Positions 59,496 to 64,000 of a stretch of 64,000 nt of DNA are shown piece by piece. Positions within the stretch are counted from its first letter, which is position 1, and each line of letters begins with the position of its first letter. The translations under genes were made by a program, and so were the position numbers. Source of the stretch: Methanoregula sp. GTDB lineage: Archaea; Halobacteriota; Methanomicrobia; Methanomicrobiales; Methanospirillaceae. Under the pieces are notes generated by a model. That model worked only from the letters and a program-made list of their open reading frames with translations. It did no database searches and was not told the DNA's origin. The stretch is from positions 1,575,288 through 1,639,287 of the forward strand of contig CP112999.1 of assembly GCA_026625165.1 (NCBI GenBank), given 5' to 3'.

Positions 59496-60260
59496 CTACT
59501 CAAGGTTTGCAATTGAAGCAAAATCCTCGAGATACAGTTCTTCCGGCCTGCTTGCAAGGATCTCTTTGGGCAGTATTTCAATAGCCCGATTCACCCATGC
59601 AGGATCGAGCATTCCGCCGGAACCCTTCAGGCAGTTCCTGACGGTCTTTCTCCGGTGGGAAAAAAGGGCTCGCACGACATCCGCGTAGCGCCTGTTGTCA
59701 TTGATATAAAAGATCGGGGGGCGGGGAACAATCTTTACCACCGTAGAATGCACCTGTGGTTTGGGCGAGAAACAGTTGGGCGGGAGCGTGAAGCACTTCT
59801 GTGCGGTCGCATAGGTCTGTACCATAATCGAGAGCCTGCCACAATCCTTGGTGCCTGCCGGTGCAACCATCCGTTTTGCAAACTCCATCTGGTACATCAG
59901 CACTGCAACCTCGAATCCTTTCTCAAGCAGCCGGAACGTGATCTTCGATGAGATCGAGTACGGGAGGTTTGAAACAACGATTGAAAAAGGGGGAAGGTCA
60001 CACCGCGACGCATCCCCGTGCATCACGGTAAGTCTGCCATGAGCGATCGCTTCGGAGAACCGGTCATTAAGACCGTCGCAAAGGTCCCTGTCCAGCTCTA
60101 CCGCATGGACGATTGCCCCGCGATCGAGCAGTGCCTGTGTAAGTGCGCCGTTGCCGGGTCCCACCTCCAGCACTTCGCGGTCCTGGACGTCAGTTACGCT
60201 TGCGATACGTCCGACTGCCTGCGGGTCGATAAGGAAATGCTGGTCACAATATGCCTTCAT
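59496..60260 (-). CDS. ksgA: 16S rRNA dimethyladenosine transferase
   Basis: 254 residues. QHFLIDPQAVGRIASV, SAM motif VLEVGPGNGALTQALL near residue 31, VELDRDLCD, HGDASRCDLP and the catalytic VSNLPYSISSKITFRLL near 97. Dimethylates two adenines in helix 45 of 16S rRNA. It overlaps the DUF655 gene by four bases and ends a long core operon. Confidence 0.96.
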   Translation of the reverse strand: MKAYCDQHFLIDPQAVGRIASVTDVQDREVLEVGPGNGALTQALLDRGAIVHAVELDRDLCDGLNDRFSEAIAHGRLTVMHGDASRCDLPPFSIVVSNLPYSISSKITFRLLEKGFEVAVLMYQMEFAKRMVAPAGTKDCGRLSIMVQTYATAQKCFTLPPNCFSPKPQVHSTVVKIVPRPPIFYINDNRRYADVVRALFSHRRKTVRNCLKGSGGMLDPAWVNRAIEILPKEILASRPEELYLEDFASIANLE

Positions 60261-60820
60261 CTCGTAGTAAAGACGTGATACTTCACGTCCTTGTTCTGAA
60301 GCTCTTCAAGGATGCGGGCAATAATCATCTTCTCAGGGTGTGGGATCGACTTGATGCGGGTCGAAATGTCCAGAAAATTCTCAAATGGTTTCCGGCTGCG
60401 GGTATCTAAGATCTCCCACATCAGTTTTTTACCAATGCCGGGGAGCAGGTGGAGCATGTGCATCTTGGGGGTGATAGGAACTGCGGTGTTGAAGAACTGT
60501 ACAAAATCATGCTCCCGCTCCTTGACAATTTTTTCGATGATAAAGGGCAGTTCACCGCGGGCAGTCTGGGTCAGCTCTTCGTACCCGATCCTGCGCTTGA
60601 CCCGCTCGATCTTCTGCCGCTCACCATCACCGATATACAGTTTCTCGTAGAGTTCGATCGGGATACCTTGCTTGGGGACGAGTTCGAGCAGTTTGAACTG
60701 TTCAAGCCCCATCGCCTGGACGAGAGGCTCGCGTTTGAACGGGGGGCGGGGGTCGTCAGGATGCCCTTTTGCAAGAACATCGAGTACTATGCAGTTGACC
60801 TCCTTCTTCTCAACCTTCAT
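60257..60820 (-). CDS. DUF655-family RNA-binding protein
   Basis: 187 residues. N-terminal OB-like segment (NCIVLDVLAKGHPDDPRPPFKREP), then VPKQGIPIELYEKLYIG, and a C-terminal helix-hairpin-helix region (MHMLHLLPGIGKKLMWEILD). The family lies next to ksgA and rpoF in most archaea, so a role in RNA or ribosome biogenesis is likely, but no activity is established. Confidence 0.9.
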   Translation of the reverse strand: MKVEKKEVNCIVLDVLAKGHPDDPRPPFKREPLVQAMGLEQFKLLELVPKQGIPIELYEKLYIGDGERQKIERVKRRIGYEELTQTARGELPFIIEKIVKEREHDFVQFFNTAVPITPKMHMLHLLPGIGKKLMWEILDTRSRKPFENFLDISTRIKSIPHPEKMIIARILEELQNKDVKYHVFTTR

Positions 60821-60829
60821 GGCTCCACC

Positions 60830-61180
60830 TCAGAAATGGGATGAAACAATCTCGAGGATAGAATCGAGTTCTTCTGGAACGAGTGAAAAGCGTTCCTTGG
60901 CATAGATCGCGCGCAGTTCGTCCCGGGTCCTGGGCATGATATTTGCTATACGGAACGCGATCTCAGGCTTCATCTTCTCCATTTTCAGGAGTTGTTCCAC
61001 AAGCGCCACTGATTTTTCCGGAGGTGTCTTTGCGACCTGATTAGCATGCTCTATACTGCGGCGAAACTCGTAGGACATCTCCTTTTCTTCAGCAAGCCGC
61101 TGCGCTTCTACGCCCCGCAGGACTTCACGAACCTGAGGGAGCGTGACCTTCTCTTCGCTAATAACACCTTTAACTTTCAT
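60830..61180 (-). CDS. rpoF: RNA polymerase subunit Rpb4 (RpoF)
   Basis: About 116 residues: KGVISEEKVTLPQVREVL, EMSYEFRRSIEHANQVAK, then a four-helix HRDC-like domain ending in MPRTRDELRAIYAKERF and ELDSILEIV. With RpoE (Rpb7) it forms the polymerase stalk. AGGTGA five bases before ATG 61180 supports that start over GTG 61189. Confidence 0.93.
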   Translation of the reverse strand: MKVKGVISEEKVTLPQVREVLRGVEAQRLAEEKEMSYEFRRSIEHANQVAKTPPEKSVALVEQLLKMEKMKPEIAFRIANIMPRTRDELRAIYAKERFSLVPEELDSILEIVSSHF

Positions 61181-61201
61181 GCCAGTCACCTGATAATGGA
61201 T

Positions 61202-61492
61202 TTACCGTTGTGCTTTTAGATGTTGTGGTCTTGCGATCACGATCTTTTCGGCGTTGCCGTCAGCGATTGCAAGCATCCAGGCGCGTCCCCGCTGCCCGAC
61301 AACGGTTCCTGTCTTCCCGTGGAACCTGCGGTGGGGCATGCCCTTCTGGATGGAGGGTTCACAAACGATGTGGACTTTCTCACCGATTTCGAACTTCTGG
61401 ATGACGGAAGTGACGGGGGGTAGCCCGCGCTTTCTCAATTCTTTCTTGAACTTATACCGTGTCTTTTTTCGCGGTCCGTTATGGTGTGCCAT
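61202..61492 (-). CDS. rpl21e: Large ribosomal subunit protein L21e
   Basis: 96 residues, basic. GPRKKTRYKFKKELRKRG, KFEIGEKVHIVCEPSIQKGMPHRRFHGKTG (short: SIQKGMPHRRFHGKTG) and VVGQRGRAWML are L21e signatures. It lies seven bases after pus10 and ahead of rpoF, the usual archaeal order. Confidence 0.96.
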   Translation of the reverse strand: MAHHNGPRKKTRYKFKKELRKRGLPPVTSVIQKFEIGEKVHIVCEPSIQKGMPHRRFHGKTGTVVGQRGRAWMLAIADGNAEKIVIARPQHLKAQR

Positions 61493-61498
61493 GGTTAT

Positions 61499-62728
61499 TC
61501 ACTCACTTTTTTTCTCCTCGACCAGCACTACATCGAGGCTGGTTACTCGGGCGGAGAGGCCCAGAACCTCCGACAGGCTCGGTTGCGTCCTCCCGTTGTC
61601 CCCTGATATCAGTTCCTTGATGTAGAGTCCGGCTTCTCCCGTCACTTCGACGGTAAACCTGCCGTCTTCCGCACCGGTGCATTCGATAGCAAGGACCCTG
61701 CGTTCGCGGATTTTATCAGCACGCCGATGTGCGACCCTTTCCGGTGTGCGCTGGCGTATTATGGCGCCGGATAAGGATTTTACGGCTTTTGCGAACTCGT
61801 CAGGTGAGGGTGCACCCTCAACCCCGACTATGATCCTGTATTTTTTATGCGCCTTGTTCGATTTAAGGGTTTCCACCTCATTACGTTCGGTCCAGCGGAC
61901 AAGTTCCACGGTGATGCGTCCTTGTGCACTCCGGTTGATTGCCTCTTCAACCGAGGGGAGATCCCCCTTCCGTCGCTTTGGTGAGACCACTTCGAGGATG
62001 AACGGCCTTCCTGTGCCGATCATACGGGCATCGATGTCCTCGCGCCCCGCTCCATGGAGCACCGCATTCTGCGCACAAAACAGGTCAATTACCGGCCGCC
62101 CGATCAGTTCCTCGACCGAGTCCTGGTATTGTTTGCCGGTGAAATTGCACTTTTCGCACCCGGCACCCCGGCAGTGACGGCAATCCCAGTGGGTCTGGGG
62201 GATGCCACGCTCATATTTCTGGTACCTGCCATAGAAAAAGACCGGGTTGATCTGCAGGTCAACCATATCATGGCCAAGGTCAAGGAGTGCAACAATGTCG
62301 GGTTTTTTGAAGTCCACGTTTTTTCCGGTGATCGCCGATACAGCTTTTCCTACTTCACGGTTCACCTCGGACTTGAATGGTTCAGGGTCGGCTAGTGAAA
62401 GGTCGCTCCACACCATCTCCTCGCTCTCGGAGATAAGCGGAGGAACTCGACACCCGATAAGAAACGTCGCATACTCGATCCCCTTCATTTCGTCAACAAC
62501 ACGGTCCGCCCATACAGGAACTGTATCAAAGAAGCTACCACAGACCCAGCATGATCCGGTGAACGGTTCGTATGCGAGGTTGTTGGCAATCGCATGCGAG
62601 ATCCGGAGCGCCATGCCCCGCTCATCATTGGTCAGGCCATGCCCCCGCTTCCCAAAGAACCTGCCCAGACAATGATCGCAGCAGTCTCCATAGGAAAGTA
62701 TCTTTTCAACAACACCCGTTATTTCCAT
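61499..62728 (-). CDS. pus10: tRNA pseudouridine(54/55) synthase Pus10
   Basis: 409 residues. N-terminal zinc-binding THUMP-containing part with CCDHCLGRFFGKRGHGLTN and CWVCGSFF; a second cysteine set lies in DCRHCRGAGCEKCNFTG near 180. The catalytic aspartate is in HGAGREDIDARMIGTGRPF near residue 235. Makes pseudouridine 54 and 55 in archaeal tRNA. It overlaps trmY by 10 bases; TrmY methylates the Pus10 product at position 54. Confidence 0.95.
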   Translation of the reverse strand: MEITGVVEKILSYGDCCDHCLGRFFGKRGHGLTNDERGMALRISHAIANNLAYEPFTGSCWVCGSFFDTVPVWADRVVDEMKGIEYATFLIGCRVPPLISESEEMVWSDLSLADPEPFKSEVNREVGKAVSAITGKNVDFKKPDIVALLDLGHDMVDLQINPVFFYGRYQKYERGIPQTHWDCRHCRGAGCEKCNFTGKQYQDSVEELIGRPVIDLFCAQNAVLHGAGREDIDARMIGTGRPFILEVVSPKRRKGDLPSVEEAINRSAQGRITVELVRWTERNEVETLKSNKAHKKYRIIVGVEGAPSPDEFAKAVKSLSGAIIRQRTPERVAHRRADKIRERRVLAIECTGAEDGRFTVEVTGEAGLYIKELISGDNGRTQPSLSEVLGLSARVTSLDVVLVEEKKSE

Positions 62729-63297
62729 CCGCCTACCCTCCGGTCGAGTTCATTGAGCAAAATGACGATTGCCGACTCAGCGTGCAGTATCGTGGGACCT
62801 ACGGAAAACCTGGGGCACCCGGCTATGAGCGCGTCATCATCCATAGAAAAACTCATATGATCGGAAAGCAGGAATGCGTCCGGCAGACGACCACACGTCC
62901 GGATGTCGGCCCCCTGCTCATCCAGCACACCGAAACTGTGTTCCTGCAGCAACCGTTCAAGGCCTCCCTTTCGCACAGCCACTCCTGCAGATGATTCACG
63001 GAACTCTGAACCGCACGGGATCTCCAGCGCCTTTTTGATCAGCGAAGCCGGGCTGCGTTCATCAGGATTCAGGGAACGGACACTATCCCCGGAAAATTTT
63101 ACTGTCTTTGGCGGGACTGGCGGGCCAAGCAGTACAAGGGAACACTCCACGTCCTGCCGAATATTATGGGACAGGAAGAGCGATGCATTCACGCACCGGC
63201 AGAGTACGTCCATCCTGCCCCCGCCCGATGGCAGATCATTGAGGCTGAACGCTCCGTCAGTGCGGGCAGTGTGCCCGACAACAGCAAAAAAAGTCAT
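62719..63297 (-). CDS. trmY: tRNA (pseudouridine(54)-N1)-methyltransferase TrmY
   Basis: 192-residue SPOUT methyltransferase. FFAVVGHTARTDGAFSLNDLPSGGGRMDVLCRCVNASLF (key: FSLNDLP--GGRMD-LCR) opens the protein; VLLGPPVPPKTVKFSG and the knotted C-terminal FLLSDHMSFS and SVGPTILHAESAIVILLNELDR follow. Converts pseudouridine 54 to N1-methylpseudouridine, replacing the bacterial T54. Sits between srp54 and pus10 in one operon. Confidence 0.95.
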   Translation of the reverse strand: MTFFAVVGHTARTDGAFSLNDLPSGGGRMDVLCRCVNASLFLSHNIRQDVECSLVLLGPPVPPKTVKFSGDSVRSLNPDERSPASLIKKALEIPCGSEFRESSAGVAVRKGGLERLLQEHSFGVLDEQGADIRTCGRLPDAFLLSDHMSFSMDDDALIAGCPRFSVGPTILHAESAIVILLNELDRRVGGWK

Positions 63298-63298
63298 C

Positions 63299-64000
63299 TC
63301 ACTGCATTCCCGAAAAACGCTTCATTAAGCGCTGCATATTAAATTTGCCGCCGGCACCACGAAGCCCTTTGATGGTCCGCTGCATCAGCTTATAGTACTT
63401 GAGGAGCTCCCGAACCTCATCCGGCTTTGCTCCCGCACCATGGGCGATACGCTGCATACGTGAGCTGTTGATGAGCGCAGGGTCATCGAGCTCGGTGCTC
63501 GTCATCGAGTCCATGATGATACGGTACCGGACCATCTTGGTGCTGGTGACATCGTACACACCTTCGGGGAGCTCCATATTGCCCAGCGGCAGCATGTTCA
63601 TAATCTGCTTGAGCGGACCCATCTTGTTAAGCGCTTCGAGCTGCTTGTACATGTCCCGGAGGGTGAACTTGCCCTTCATCATTGCTTTGACATCCACGTC
63701 ATCTGCCCGCATCGCCTCTTCGGCCTTTTCTGCGAGAGCCCGCAGGTCGCCCATGCCCAGCAGCCGGGATATAAAGCCGTCCGGGTCAAACCGCTCGAGG
63801 TCTTCGATTGTCTCTCCCTGACCGATAAAAGCAATCCCGCTTTTCGTCTCTGCCACTGCTGACATGGCCCCACCACCCTTGGCAGTACCATCCATCTTGG
63901 TGATGATGACGCCGTCAATATCGATTGCTTCGTGGAACCGGCGTGCCTGCTCACTCGCCTGCTGTCCGAGCGCTGCATCGATCACAAGCCACCGGTGTGT
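63299..64000 (-). CDS. srp54: Signal recognition particle 54 kDa protein, C-terminal half (cut by window edge)
   Basis: About 233 residues of the C-terminal part are present and the frame is open to 64000. The end of the GTPase domain is visible ([21 protein letters not shown] with the G4-type [28 protein letters not shown]), followed by the Met-rich M domain ([34 protein letters not shown] and the RNA-binding [12 protein letters not shown]). It targets nascent membrane proteins with 7S RNA. It stops two bases before the trmY ATG. Confidence 0.96.
   Translation of the reverse strand, partial: THRWLVIDAALGQQASEQARRFHEAIDIDGVIITKMDGTAKGGGAMSAVAETKSGIAFIGQGETIEDLERFDPDGFISRLLGMGDLRALAEKAEEAMRADDVDVKAMMKGKFTLRDMYKQLEALNKMGPLKQIMNMLPLGNMELPEGVYDVTSTKMVRYRIIMDSMTSTELDDPALINSSRMQRIAHGAGAKPDEVRELLKYYKLMQRTIKGLRGAGGKFNMQRLMKRFSGMQ

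Overview
The window is euryarchaeal chromosome, most likely from a methanogen of the order Methanomicrobiales (Methanoregulaceae-like). The evidence is archaeal-only information-processing genes (ribosomal L15e, L37Ae and L21e, RpoP and Rpb4, protein subunits of RNase P, proteasome alpha, SBDS, prefoldin beta, NAC, Pus10/TrmY, SRP54), an HdrA-type flavoprotein, archaeal TATA boxes with several apparently leaderless starts, an intron-containing tRNA-Tyr, and PKD-repeat surface proteins. The lineage assignment is inference from gene content and protein resemblance, not from a marker phylogeny.

Layout. 1-4.6 kb: a minus-strand overlapping operon (gamma-carbonic-anhydrase-like protein, HdrA-like flavoprotein, MtnA), then coaD and convergent pyrBI. 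4.8-8.3 kb: a three-gene nucleotide-sugar operon (DegT aminotransferase, Gfo/Idh/MocA oxidoreductase, UDP-sugar dehydrogenase) probably feeding surface glycan synthesis. 8.3-19.3 kb: accessory region with a DUF169 protein, a frameshifted gene and its intact paralogue, a RelBE-like toxin-antitoxin pair with conspicuous operators, a 20-bp inverted repeat, and a run of secreted proteins (one with 10 PKD domains, one with a single PKD domain, one split by a frameshift). 19.3-30.4 kb: core genes for tRNA methylation, translation, RNase P, proteasome, transcription, KEOPS and prefoldin, plus Nnr, MoaC and a LeuA/CimA-type synthase. 30.5-30.7 kb: tRNA-Tyr (intron) and tRNA-Asp. 30.7-42.4 kb: lipoproteins, two tandem paralogous membrane proteins (PH-like domain, zinc ribbon, one TM helix), DUF4349 protein, HEAT-repeat protein, metG, a DHH phosphoesterase, tRNA-Phe, GerW and DUF2953-like genes. 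42.4-47.8 kb: a branched-chain amino-acid-type ABC importer whose livKHM and livGF halves converge. 48-53 kb: LysE-type exporter, small unknown genes, HEAT protein and a two-gene ABC-2 system. 53.2-53.6 kb: GC-rich, structured, partly duplicated non-coding DNA. 53.7-64 kb: prmC/hemK-like gene, then an apparent insertion (MFS exporter, small protein, LsrF-like aldolase, zinc dehydrogenase, His-rich YkgJ protein), then a long minus-strand core operon srp54-trmY-pus10-rpl21e-rpoF-DUF655-ksgA.

How genes work together: Pus10 and TrmY are adjacent and make and methylate position-54 pseudouridine in tRNA. Rpp30 and Pop5 are adjacent subunits of RNase P. The expected exosome genes (rrp4, rrp41, rrp42) are missing from their usual place after SBDS. 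Three independent one-base frame problems cluster in 9.2-18 kb, which means either decaying accessory genes or assembly errors. No CRISPR array, rRNA gene, transposase or phage module was recognised.
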